Both the position numbers and the translations under genes were made by a program. A stretch of 64,000 nucleotides of DNA from Streptomyces pactum (GTDB taxonomy: Bacteria; Actinomycetota; Actinomycetes; Streptomycetales; Streptomycetaceae): the NCBI RefSeq assembly GCF_016031615.1, contig NZ_JACYXC010000002.1:1-64000 (forward strand), written 5' to 3'. Shown here piece by piece: positions 49,301 through 57,535 of the stretch; positions within the stretch are counted from its first letter, which is position 1, and every line of letters begins with the position of its first letter. A model generated the notes under the pieces. It searched no databases and had not been told where the DNA came from. It was given only the letters and a program-made list of their open reading frames with translations.

Positions 49301-52300
49301 GCCGTCGTGACCCTGGACGCCCTCCCGCTCACCCCCAACGGCAAGGTGGACCGCGCCGCGCTGCCCCGCCCCGAGGCCGGACGGGCACCGGCCGCCGACC
49401 GCCCCCGCACCCCCACCGAGCAGACCCTGGCCGAACTCTTCGCCGACGTGCTCGGAGTGCCCGAGGTGGGCCGCGAGGACAGCTTCTTCGACCTGGGCGG
49501 CCACTCGCTGCTGGCCACCCGGCTGGTCAGCCGCATCCGCCGCGCCTTCGACACCGAACTGGTCGTCCAGACCTTCTTCGACAACCCCACGGTCGCCGGC
49601 CTGGCCCAGGTGCTCGGCGACGGCGAGGAGGCCCGCCGCGCCGTCACCCCGATGCCCCGCCCCCGGCGCATCCCGCTGTCCTACGCCCAGCGGCGGCTGT
49701 GGTTCCTCAACACCTTCGAGGGGCCGAGCGCCACCTACAACATGCCCATCGCGCTGCGGCTCACCGGCGAGGTCGACGTTCCGGCGCTGCGCGCCGCGCT
49801 CGCCGACGTGCTCGGCCGGCACGAGAGCCTGCGCACCGTCTTCCCGCGCACCGACTCCGAACCCCACCAGCACATCCTGGCGCCGGACCCCGCCTGGGCC
49901 TCGGCCGACCACGGGCTGCTGACCGTCACCGACAGCACCGAGGACCGCCTCACCGCCGACCTGGAGGCCGCCGCCGGCCGGGGCTTCGACCTCGCCGCCG
50001 ACCTGCCGCTGCGCGCGGAACTGTTCCGGATCTCCCCGACCGACAGCGCACTGCTGCTGGTGATGCACCACATCGCGGGGGACGGGTGGTCGTTGGCGCC
50101 GTTGGCGCGGGATCTGGGGGTGGCGTACGCGGCGCGGTGTGCGGGTGGGGCTCCTGCGTGGGGGGCGTTGCCGGTGCAGTACGCGGATTACACGTTGTGG
50201 CAGCAGGAGGTGATGGGTTCGGAGGAGGATCCGTCGTCGGTGGTGTCGCGGCAGTTGGCGTACTGGACGGGGGCGTTGGTGGGGTTGCCGGAGCAGTTGG
50301 AGCTGCCGGTGGACCGTCCGCGTCCGGCGGTGGCGGACTACCGGGGTGATCTGGCGTCGTTCCGGATCGATGCGGGGCTGCACGGGCGTGTGGTGGCGTT
50401 GTCGCGGGAGTCGGGCGCGAGTGTGTTCATGGTGCTGCAGGCGGGGCTTGCGGCGTTGTTCACGCGGTTGGGTGCGGGGACGGACATTCCGCTGGGCACC
50501 GCGATCGCGGGGCGGACGGACGAGGCGCTGGACGATCTGGTCGGGTTCTTCGTGAACACGCTGGTGCTGCGGACCGACACCTCCGGTGATCCGTCGTTCC
50601 GGGAGCTGCTGGGCCGGGTGCGGGAGGCGGACCTTGCGGCGTACGCGCATCAGGAGCTGCCGTTCGAGCGGCTGGTGGAGGCGCTCAACCCGGCCCGGTC
50701 CATGGCCCGCCACCCGCTGTTCCAGGTCATGCTCTCCTTCCAGAACACCACCACCCCGGAACTGGACCTCCCCGGCCTCACCGCCCACCCGATGGTCACC
50801 AGCCCCGGCGCCGCCAAGTTCGACCTCTCCTTCAACCTCCGGGAGGTCCACGACGGCGACGCCCCCGGCGGCATCGAAGGGGTCCTCCAGTACAGCAGCG
50901 CGCTGTTCGACGAGGAGACCGTCCAGCGGATGGCCGGACGCCTGGTGCGGCTGCTGGAGGCGGTCACCGCCGACCCCGGCCGCCGGATCGGCGACATCGA
51001 CCTGCTCGACGACGCCGAGCGCACCCGCGTCCTGCGGGAGTGGAACGACACCGCGTTCGACGCCCCCGGCGAGCTCGTGCACCGCCTCGTCGAGGAGCAG
51101 TGCCGGCGCACCCCCGACGCACCCGCCGTCGCCGGCGACGGCACCACCTGGACCTACGCGGAACTCAACACCCGCGCCAACCGCCTGGCCCACGAACTCA
51201 CCGCCCGCGGCACCGGCCCCGGGCAGCTGGTCGCGGTCGCCCTGCCACGGACCCCGGAGCTGATCGCCGCCCTGCTCGCGGTGCTCAAGAGCGGCGCCGG
51301 CTACGTCCCGGTGGACCCCGGCTACCCGGCCGAGCGCATCGGCCACATCCTGGACGACGCCCGACCCGCCCTGCTCGTCACCGACACCGCGACCGGCGCA
51401 GCGCTGCCCGGCCCCGACGGACCCGCGCGCATGCTGCTGGACGGCGCGGCCGACCGCGCGGCGGTGGCCGCCCGTCCCGGACACGACCCCGCGGACGAGG
51501 ACCGCACCGCCCCGCTGTCGCCGTCCCACCCGGCGTACGTCATCTACACCTCCGGCTCCACCGGCCGCCCCAAGGGCGTGGTCGTCGAGCACCGCTCGGT
51601 GCAGGACTACCTCGGCTGGACCCGGCAGGCGTACGCCGCCGCCGGCGGCACCGCGCTGCTGCACTCCTCGGTCTCCTTCGACCTGACCGTGACCGCCCTG
51701 TACACCCCGCTGGTGACCGGCGGCTGCGTCCACCTGGCCGAGCTGACCGACGGCCGGCCCGGGGCGCAGGAGCGGGTGCGCACCCGGCCCACCACCTTCC
51801 TCAAGGCCACCCCCAGCCACCTGCCGCTGCTCGCCGCCCTGCCCGACGGCTTCTCACCCTCCGGTGAACTGCTGCTCGGCGGCGAGGCACTGCGCAGCGA
51901 GGCGCTCGACGCGTTCCGCCGCCGCCACCCGGACACCACGGTGTTCAACGTCTACGGACCCACCGAGGCGACCGTCAACTGCACCGAGTACCGCATCCCG
52001 CCCGGCGCCCCGCTGCCCGCCGGACCGGTGCCCATCGGCCGGCCGCAGGGCAACGCCCGCGCCTATGTGCTCGACGCCCGGCTGCGCCCGGTGCCGCCGG
52101 GCGTGCGCGGCGAGCTGTACATCGCCGGGGCCGGGCTGGCCCGCGGCTACCTGGGCCGCCCGGACCTCACCGCGGAGCGGTTCGTGGCCGACCCGTTCGG
52201 CGGCCCGGGGGAGCGGATGTACCGCACCGGCGACCTCGCCCGCTGGACCACCGACGGCAACCTGGTCCACGCCGGCCGCACCGACGACCAGGTGAAGGTC

Positions 52301-55300
52301 CGCGGCTTCCGGATCGAACTCGGCGAGATCGAGACCGTGCTCGCCGGCCACCCCGCCGTGGACCAGGTCACCGCCCAGGTCCGCGAGGACCGGCCCGGCG
52401 ACGCGCGGCTGGTCGCCTACGCGGTGCCGCGCGCCGGCCACCGCGCCGACCCCGCCGAACTGCGCGACCGGGTCGCCCGGGCACTGCCCGAGTACATGGT
52501 GCCCGCCACGGTCGTGATCCTCGACGCGCTGCCGCTCACCCCCAACGGCAAGCTGGACCGCGCCGCGCTGCCGGCCCCCGACTTCGCCGCCGCCACCACC
52601 GGCCGGGCCCCGCGCACCCCGCGCGAGGAGATCCTGTGCGGCCTGTTCGCCGAGGTCCTGGACCTGCCGCGGGTGGGCCCGGAGGACAACTTCTTCGACC
52701 TGGGCGGCCACTCGCTGCTGGCCACCCGGCTGGTCAGCCGGATCAGGACGGTCCTCGACGTGGAGCTGCCCATCCGCAGCCTCTTCGAGCGGCCCTCCCC
52801 GGCCCGGCTCGCCGAGGCGCTGGACGGCGCCTCGGCGGCCCGCGAGCCGGTACGCGCCGCGGTGCGGCCGGAGCACATCCCGCTCTCCCACGGCCAGCGG
52901 CGGCTGTGGTTCCTCAACCGCTTCGACGGGCCGAGTGCCACGTACAACATGCCGATCGCGCTGCGGCTCACCGGCGAGCTGGACGTTGCGGCACTGCACG
53001 CCGCGCTGCTGGACGTGGTCGCCCGCCACGAGACGCTGCGCACGGTGCTGCCCGAGACCGACGGCCGGCCCCGCCAGCTGATCCTGGACCCGGCCGCGGT
53101 GGACCTGCCGCTGCCCGTCACCGAGGTGCGCGCCGACGAACTGCCGGTCGCGCTGGAGGCCGGCGCCGGGCACGCCTTCGACGTCACCCGCGACCTGCCG
53201 CTGCGCGCGGAGCTGTTCCGGCTGTCGGCGTCGGAGAGCGTGCTGCTGCTGGTGGTGCACCACATCGCGGGGGACGGGTGGTCGTTGGCGCCGTTGGCGC
53301 GGGATCTGGGGGTGGCGTACGCGGCGCGGTGTGCGGGTGGGGCTCCTGCGTGGGGGCCGTTGCCGGTGCAGTACGCGGATTACACGTTGTGGCAGCAGGA
53401 GGTGATGGGTTCGGAGGAGGATCCGTCGTCGGTGGTGTCGCGGCAGTTGGCGTACTGGACGGGGGCGTTGGCGGGGTTGCCGGAGCAGTTGGAGCTGCCG
53501 GTGGACCGTCCGCGTCCGGCGGTGGCGGATTACCGGGGTGATCTGGCGTCGTTCCGGATCGATGCGGGGCTGCACGGGCGTGTGGTGGCGTTGTCGCGGG
53601 AGTCGGGCGCGAGTGTGTTCATGGTGCTGCAGGCGGGGCTTGCGGCGTTGTTCACGCGGTTGGGTGCGGGGACGGACATTCCGCTGGGCACCGCGATCGC
53701 GGGGCGGACGGACGAGGCGCTGGACGATCTGGTCGGGTTCTTCGTAAACACGCTGGTGCTGCGGACCGACACCTCCGGTGATCCGTCGTTCCGGGAGTTG
53801 CTGGGCCGGGTGCGGGAGGCGGACCTTGCGGCGTACGCGCATCAGGAGCTGCCGTTCGAGCGGCTGGTGGAGGCGCTGAACCCGGCCCGGTCCATGGCCC
53901 GCCACCCGCTGTTCCAGGTCATGCTCTCCTTCCAGAACAACGCGGCCGCCGAACTGACCCTGCCGGGCCTGACCGTCACCGTCGAGGAGTCGGTCCTGGA
54001 GGCGGCCAAGTTCGACCTGCTGTTCAGCCTCCGCGAACGGCACACCGAGGGCGGCACACCCGACGGCATCGACGTCGCGGTCCAGTACCGCCGGGACCTG
54101 TTCGACCCCGGCACCGTCGCCACCCTGGTGGAACGGCTCACCCGGCTGCTCACCGCGGTGACCGACGACCCCGCGCTGCCCATCGGCCGGGTGGAGCTGC
54201 TGGCGCCCGCCGAGGCCCGGCGCATCCTCCACGAGTGGAACGACACCGCCCGCGCCACCGACCTGACCGGCTCGGTGCACGCCCGGATCACCGCCCGTGC
54301 GGCCCGCACCCCGGACGCGGTCGCGGTCGTCCACGACGGCACCGAGCTGACCTACCGGGAACTGGACCGCCGGGCCAACCGGCTGGCGCACCGGCTGATC
54401 GAACTCGGCGCCGGCCACCACGCGCCGGTCGCGGTGCTCCGCGACCGGTCCGCGGACCTGGTGGTCACCCTGCTCGCGGTGCTCAAGACCGGCGCGCCCT
54501 ACATCCCCCTGGACGGGCGCTACCCCGACGAGCGGCTGCGGTTCATCACCGCCGACACCGGGGCCCGGATCGTGGTGGTGGACCCCGCCCACGCCGACCG
54601 CGACTTCGGCCCGGCGCGGCCGGTCGTCGCTCCCGAGCGCGACGCCGACCGGTACCCCGACAGCGACCCGGCCGTCCCCTGCCACGGCGACCGGCTCGCC
54701 TACGTGGTGTACACCTCCGGCTCCACCGGCGCCCCCAAGGGCGTGGGCACCCCGCACCGCGCGGTGCTCGCCCTCGCCGGCGACGAGGCCTTCCGCGCGG
54801 CGGCGCACCGGCGGGTGCTGGTCCACTCGCCCACCGCCTTCGACGCCTCCACCTACGAGATGTGGACCCCGCTGCTCGGCGGGGGCTGCGCGGTGGTGGC
54901 CCCGCCGGGCGAACCGGACCTGGCGGCCCTGGAGGAGACCGTCACCCGCCACCGGGTGACCGCCGCGTTCCTCACCTCCGGCCTGTTCCGCCTGGTGGCA
55001 CAGGAGCGGCCGGCGCTGCTCGCGCCGCTGGCCGAGGTGTGGACCGGCGGCGACGCCGTCCCGGCCGCCGCGGTCCGCCGCGTGCTGGAGCACTGCCCCG
55101 GCACCACCGTGACCGACGTCTACGGCCCCACCGAGACCACCACCTTCGCCACCCGGCACGTGGTGGACCGCACCGCGCCGGTGCCCGACCCGGTGCCCAT
55201 CGGCACCCCGCTGGACAACACCCGCGCCTACGTGCTGGACGACACCCTGCGCCCGGTGCCGCCGGGCGTGCCCGGCGAGCTGTACCTCGCCGGTGAGGGG

Positions 55301-57535
55301 CTGGCCCGTGGCTACCTGGGCCGCCCGGGACTCACCGCGGAACGGTTCGTCGCCGACCCCTTCGGCGGCGACGGCGGCCGGATGTACCGCACCGGCGACA
55401 TCGTCCGCCGGACCGCCGGCGGCGACCTGGTGTTCGTCGGCCGGGCCGACGGCCAGGTCAAGCTCCGCGGCTTCCGGATCGAACCGGGCGAGGTGGAGGC
55501 GGCCCTCGCCCGGCACCCCGCCGTCGGCCAGGCCCTGGCCGTCGTGAGGGAGGACCAGCCCGGCACCAAGCGCCTGGTCGCCTACCTCGTGCCGGCCGCC
55601 GGCGCCGGACCGGTGGACACCGCCGAGGTGGCCGCGCACCTGGCCGCCGTGGTGCCCGAGTACATGGTGCCCTCCGCCCTGGTCCCCCTGGAGACGGTGC
55701 CGCTGACCGCCAACGGCAAGGTGGACCTCAAGGCCCTGCCGGCGCCCGAGCCCACCGCCGGAACCGGCGCCGGCCGCGCGCCCCGGACCGAGCGGGAGGA
55801 GATCCTGCTCCGGGTGTTCGCCGACGTCCTGGGCGTTCCGGGCATCGGCGTCGACGACAGCTTCTTCGACCACGGCGGTGACAGCATCGTCTCCATCCAG
55901 CTGGTGAGCCGGGCCCGCGAGGCGGGCCTGCGGATCACCCCCCGGGAGGTGTTCGAACACAAGACGGTCGCCGCGCTGGCCGCGGTGGCCGGGGAGGTCG
56001 CCGACACCGTCGCCGAGGACCCGGACGCGGGCACCGGCCCGGTGCCGCCCACCCCGATCATGCGCTGGCTGCGGGAGCGCGGCGGCCCGGTGGACCGGTT
56101 CCACCAGACCACCCTGCTCACCGTCCCCGCCGCACTCGGCCACCGGCGGCTGACCGCCGCCGTCCAGACCCTGCTGGACCACCACGACGCGCTGCGGGCC
56201 CGGCTGGTGCCCGGCGGCGACGCCGACCGGTACCTGGACATCGCCCCGCGCGGCAGCGTGGACGCGGCACCGGCGGTCCACCGCGTGGAGACCGGCGGGC
56301 TGACCGGCGAGGAGCTGCGGGCGGCCATCGCGGCCGGCGCCGAGGAGGCGTGGAGCCGGCTGGACCCGGCCGCCGGCGTGATGCTCCAGGCGGTCTGGTT
56401 CGACGCCGGCCCCGACCGGCCCGGCAGGCTGCTGCTCGCCGTCCACCACCTGGTCGTCGACGGCGTGTCCTGGCGCGTGCTGCTGCCGGACCTCACCGCC
56501 GCCTGGACCGCCCTGGAGTCGGCCGACCGGCCCGTGCGCCTCGCCCAGGTGCGGACCTCCTTCCGCACCTGGGCCGGCCACCTGCACACCCTCGCCCAGG
56601 ACCCGGTGCGCGCCGGGGAACTCCCGCTGTGGACCGGGATGCTGCGGGACGCCGCCGAACCGCTCGGCGCGCGCGTCCCGGACCCGGAGCGGGACGTGGC
56701 GGCCACCGCCCGCCGCCTGACGGTGGAACTGCCCGAGGACCTCTCGGCCGCCGTCACCGGGCACGTCCCGGCGGTCTTCCGGGCCGGCCCCGGCGACGTG
56801 CTGCTCACCGCCCTGGCCGTCGCGGTCGCCGACCGCTTCGGCCGGCCGGGGGGCCCGGTCACCGTGGACATGGAGGGGCACGGCCGCGAGGACGTGCTGC
56901 CCGGCGCCGACCTCGCCCGCACCGTCGGCTGGTTCACCAGCATGTTCCCGGTCCGGATCGACCTGGCCGGGGTGGACCCGGACGAGGTGTGGGCCGCCGG
57001 CCCCGCCGCGGGCCGGCTGCTGAAGCGGGTCAAGGAGCAACTGCGCGACCTGCCCGACAGCGGCCTGGGCTTCGGCCTGCTGCGCCACCTCAACCCGCGC
57101 ACCGGCCCGGCGCTGGCCGCCCTCCCCAGCCCCCGGATCGGCTTCAACTACCTGGGCCGGTTCGCGGCCGGCGGGACCGGCGGGACCGGCGGGACCGGCG
57201 GGTGGACCCCGGCCCCGGAGAGCGACCTGCTGGCCGGCGGCACGGACGCCGAGGCGCCCCTGGCGCACGCCCTGGAACTGGGCGTGCTCACCCGGGACGA
57301 CGACCGCGGCCCGCGGGTGGTGGCCACCTGGACCTGGCCCGGCGCGCTCTTCACCCCGGAGGAGATCGAGGACCTCTCCGCCACCTGGGTGCGCGCCCTG
57401 CGGGCGCTGGCCGCGCACGCCGAGGGCACCGACGACGGCGGGCTCACCCCGTCGGACCTGTCGCTGGTCTCGCTGACGCAGTCCGAGATCGACGAGTTCG
57501 AAGACGAGCTGGAGAACGAGGGAGGTGCCTGGTAG
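43316..57535 (+). CDS. NRPS modules 2-5: C-A-PCP x4 with terminal E
   Basis: The protein is 4739 aa. The ATG at 43316 overlaps the previous stop. The first C domain (VLPLTPLQQGLFFHA; HHHLLLDG near 142) is of the type that follows an epimerase. Pocket residues by eye are: A2 D-A-Y-W-W-G-G-T-F-K (Val-like), A3 D-A-W-T-V-A-A-V-C-K (Phe), A4 D-L-T-K-L-G-V-V-N-K (close to the Asp code of daptomycin/CDA synthetases) and A5 D-A-Y-F-W-G-V-T-F-K (Ile/Val-like). Carrier serines lie near 1001, 2064, 3133 and 4190; the last PCP reads FDHGGDS instead of FDLGGDS. The C domains of modules 3-5 keep HHIAxDG near 1183, 2251 and 3315. The final E domain (HHLVVDG near 4377, FNYLGRF) implies a D residue at position 5. 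The C-terminus (TPSDLSLVSLTQSEIDEF) is a donor communication helix for the next protein. Confidence 0.95.
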   Translation: MTQAGFEDVLPLTPLQQGLFFHALYDRQGTDVYTVQLRLDLRGPLDPEALRTAAGALLRRHAPLRAAFWHEKLDEPVQVILKDVPLPWAEHDLTALDPEKREAELDRLMAEDRAHRFDPTEPPLLRFTLVRLAEDRHRLLLSHHHLLLDGWSLPVVVRDLFALHAHGGDASRLPAVTPYRAYLSWLTRQDRAAAGEAWRQALAGLDGPTLVAPGAPGRPAAPRRVGTELTERQTTALRALAREYDVTLNTVVQGAWALLVGALTGRQDVVFGATVSGRPPEIPGVESMAGLFINTLPVRVPLRPADSFADLLERLQGDQLDLMPHQHAGLADIRRAAGGGDLFDTLAVFESYPLSTGDAAGLLPPDSPLTVTGASVQDATHYPLSLIAVPGERLALHLEHRPDVFDDHGATTLLDRLAGLLRTLPDDPELPLARTATLSPRERQLVLREWNDTAHPQPALAGSVHEHFARRAALTPDAVAVVHGDRTLTYRELDERANRLAHHLIDAGVTPETPVAVLQQRSADLLVSVLAVLKAGGAYVPLDERFPDDRLAFVLADTGAPVLLTDRASAPRAAAHRARTVVVDDDAAWADRAPSAPPVPGHPERLAYVMYTSGSTGTPKGVATTHRDVLALALDRSFDSAAHGRVLVHSPTAFDASTYEMWVPLLRGGRAVVAPPGELDLDTLEREITRAGVTALWLTAGLFRLVAQDRPGLLRTVTEVWTGGDVVPAAAVRRVREQCPGITVTDGYGPTETTTFATRHVLDGTAPVPEPVPIGGPLDNTRAYVLDHALRPVPPGTPGELYIAGEGLARGYLGRPAPTAERFTADPFGAPGTRMYRTGDIVRHDASGALHFVGRADTQVKLRGFRIEPGEIETVLTGHPAVAQALVTVREDQPGVKRLAGYLVPAGPGTVDTAELTGYAAARLPAYMVPAALVVLDRIPLTANGKVDLRALPAPVTAAGTGGPARPRSPQEEILADLFAEVLGLPAVGVDDSFFDLGGDSLLATRLVSRIRSAFAAELPVRALFDAPTVAGIAALLGGARTARRGVRPVERPREIPLSFAQRRLWFLNQLEGPSPSYNIPLVIRLGGDLDRAALEAALTDVVARHESLRTVFPETEGRPRQQILDPAAIRLPLPVTEVAAAKLPAALEAAAAHSFDLAAELPLAAQLFATGPREHTLLLLIHHIAADGWSLAPLARDLSEAYNARRAGRAPDRSPLPVQYADFTLWQHQVMGEEDDPDGALARQLAYWTEKLAGLPDELPLPTDRPRPTTVSYHGEMLTFRLDERLHARLTALARENRATLFMVLQAGLAALFTRLGAGTDIPLGTGIAGRTDQALDELVGFFVNTLVLRTDTSGAPGFAELLERVRETNLAAYAHQDLPFERLVEALSPARSLARHPLFQTSLTVHNSPDPVLDLTGLDVTPEPGSLTRAKFDLAFELTEEHTPDGTPAGIQGLLVFSRDLFDRETVEQLVASLTRLLDAAAADPAESIERLPLLSAERRREVLQEWNTPVTATAAGDAELPAPATVTALFEARVRRAPDDTALVSDAGELTYGELNARANRLAHALIARGLGPERIVAVALPRSPELVVAQLAVVKAGAAYLPVDPAYPADRISYMLTDAAPALLLTTTEIAGRLPDRVTTPRLLLDTDPGHLSGPDTDPADEDRTAPLTPHSPAYVIYTSGSTGRPKGVVVTHAGVANLSATQTRHFAVGEGSRVLQFASPSFDAAFWELCMGLLSGAALVLGTPETLLPGAPLRDLLHRHRITHATLPPAGLAVMPADGLPPGMTLVVAGEASRPDLVARWSTGRRMINAYGPTEATVCATMSDPLTGETVPPIGRPVLGTRVHVLDGNLDPVPPGVPGELYIAGTGLARGYLGRPDLTAERFVADPFGAPGERMYRSGDLARWTHAGELVFLGRADDQVKVRGFRIEPGEIEAVLLRRPEVAQAVVTVREDQPGDRRLVAYVVPEGTGCDTAALTDHVAGAVPEYMVPSAVVTLDALPLTPNGKVDRAALPRPEAGRAPAADRPRTPTEQTLAELFADVLGVPEVGREDSFFDLGGHSLLATRLVSRIRRAFDTELVVQTFFDNPTVAGLAQVLGDGEEARRAVTPMPRPRRIPLSYAQRRLWFLNTFEGPSATYNMPIALRLTGEVDVPALRAALADVLGRHESLRTVFPRTDSEPHQHILAPDPAWASADHGLLTVTDSTEDRLTADLEAAAGRGFDLAADLPLRAELFRISPTDSALLLVMHHIAGDGWSLAPLARDLGVAYAARCAGGAPAWGALPVQYADYTLWQQEVMGSEEDPSSVVSRQLAYWTGALVGLPEQLELPVDRPRPAVADYRGDLASFRIDAGLHGRVVALSRESGASVFMVLQAGLAALFTRLGAGTDIPLGTAIAGRTDEALDDLVGFFVNTLVLRTDTSGDPSFRELLGRVREADLAAYAHQELPFERLVEALNPARSMARHPLFQVMLSFQNTTTPELDLPGLTAHPMVTSPGAAKFDLSFNLREVHDGDAPGGIEGVLQYSSALFDEETVQRMAGRLVRLLEAVTADPGRRIGDIDLLDDAERTRVLREWNDTAFDAPGELVHRLVEEQCRRTPDAPAVAGDGTTWTYAELNTRANRLAHELTARGTGPGQLVAVALPRTPELIAALLAVLKSGAGYVPVDPGYPAERIGHILDDARPALLVTDTATGAALPGPDGPARMLLDGAADRAAVAARPGHDPADEDRTAPLSPSHPAYVIYTSGSTGRPKGVVVEHRSVQDYLGWTRQAYAAAGGTALLHSSVSFDLTVTALYTPLVTGGCVHLAELTDGRPGAQERVRTRPTTFLKATPSHLPLLAALPDGFSPSGELLLGGEALRSEALDAFRRRHPDTTVFNVYGPTEATVNCTEYRIPPGAPLPAGPVPIGRPQGNARAYVLDARLRPVPPGVRGELYIAGAGLARGYLGRPDLTAERFVADPFGGPGERMYRTGDLARWTTDGNLVHAGRTDDQVKVRGFRIELGEIETVLAGHPAVDQVTAQVREDRPGDARLVAYAVPRAGHRADPAELRDRVARALPEYMVPATVVILDALPLTPNGKLDRAALPAPDFAAATTGRAPRTPREEILCGLFAEVLDLPRVGPEDNFFDLGGHSLLATRLVSRIRTVLDVELPIRSLFERPSPARLAEALDGASAAREPVRAAVRPEHIPLSHGQRRLWFLNRFDGPSATYNMPIALRLTGELDVAALHAALLDVVARHETLRTVLPETDGRPRQLILDPAAVDLPLPVTEVRADELPVALEAGAGHAFDVTRDLPLRAELFRLSASESVLLLVVHHIAGDGWSLAPLARDLGVAYAARCAGGAPAWGPLPVQYADYTLWQQEVMGSEEDPSSVVSRQLAYWTGALAGLPEQLELPVDRPRPAVADYRGDLASFRIDAGLHGRVVALSRESGASVFMVLQAGLAALFTRLGAGTDIPLGTAIAGRTDEALDDLVGFFVNTLVLRTDTSGDPSFRELLGRVREADLAAYAHQELPFERLVEALNPARSMARHPLFQVMLSFQNNAAAELTLPGLTVTVEESVLEAAKFDLLFSLRERHTEGGTPDGIDVAVQYRRDLFDPGTVATLVERLTRLLTAVTDDPALPIGRVELLAPAEARRILHEWNDTARATDLTGSVHARITARAARTPDAVAVVHDGTELTYRELDRRANRLAHRLIELGAGHHAPVAVLRDRSADLVVTLLAVLKTGAPYIPLDGRYPDERLRFITADTGARIVVVDPAHADRDFGPARPVVAPERDADRYPDSDPAVPCHGDRLAYVVYTSGSTGAPKGVGTPHRAVLALAGDEAFRAAAHRRVLVHSPTAFDASTYEMWTPLLGGGCAVVAPPGEPDLAALEETVTRHRVTAAFLTSGLFRLVAQERPALLAPLAEVWTGGDAVPAAAVRRVLEHCPGTTVTDVYGPTETTTFATRHVVDRTAPVPDPVPIGTPLDNTRAYVLDDTLRPVPPGVPGELYLAGEGLARGYLGRPGLTAERFVADPFGGDGGRMYRTGDIVRRTAGGDLVFVGRADGQVKLRGFRIEPGEVEAALARHPAVGQALAVVREDQPGTKRLVAYLVPAAGAGPVDTAEVAAHLAAVVPEYMVPSALVPLETVPLTANGKVDLKALPAPEPTAGTGAGRAPRTEREEILLRVFADVLGVPGIGVDDSFFDHGGDSIVSIQLVSRAREAGLRITPREVFEHKTVAALAAVAGEVADTVAEDPDAGTGPVPPTPIMRWLRERGGPVDRFHQTTLLTVPAALGHRRLTAAVQTLLDHHDALRARLVPGGDADRYLDIAPRGSVDAAPAVHRVETGGLTGEELRAAIAAGAEEAWSRLDPAAGVMLQAVWFDAGPDRPGRLLLAVHHLVVDGVSWRVLLPDLTAAWTALESADRPVRLAQVRTSFRTWAGHLHTLAQDPVRAGELPLWTGMLRDAAEPLGARVPDPERDVAATARRLTVELPEDLSAAVTGHVPAVFRAGPGDVLLTALAVAVADRFGRPGGPVTVDMEGHGREDVLPGADLARTVGWFTSMFPVRIDLAGVDPDEVWAAGPAAGRLLKRVKEQLRDLPDSGLGFGLLRHLNPRTGPALAALPSPRIGFNYLGRFAAGGTGGTGGTGGWTPAPESDLLAGGTDAEAPLAHALELGVLTRDDDRGPRVVATWTWPGALFTPEEIEDLSATWVRALRALAAHAEGTDDGGLTPSDLSLVSLTQSEIDEFEDELENEGGAW
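50064..50746 (+). repeat. Near-identical condensation-domain block, copy 1 (module 4)
   Basis: About 683 bp match 53256-53938 with only a handful of differences in my base-by-base comparison. The block runs from just before HHIAGDG to LFQVMLSFQN. Most of its codons end in G or T (TTG, GTG, GCG, GAT) rather than the C-ending codons on both sides, so it stands out as a patch. Confidence 0.9.
53256..53938 (+). repeat. Near-identical condensation-domain block, copy 2 (module 5)
   Basis: Partner of 50064-50746 at an offset of 3192 bp. The N-terminal parts of the two C domains and all the A domains around them differ much more, so the identity is confined to the C-domain core. This suggests recent gene conversion or a domain-core duplication. 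Confidence 0.9.
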
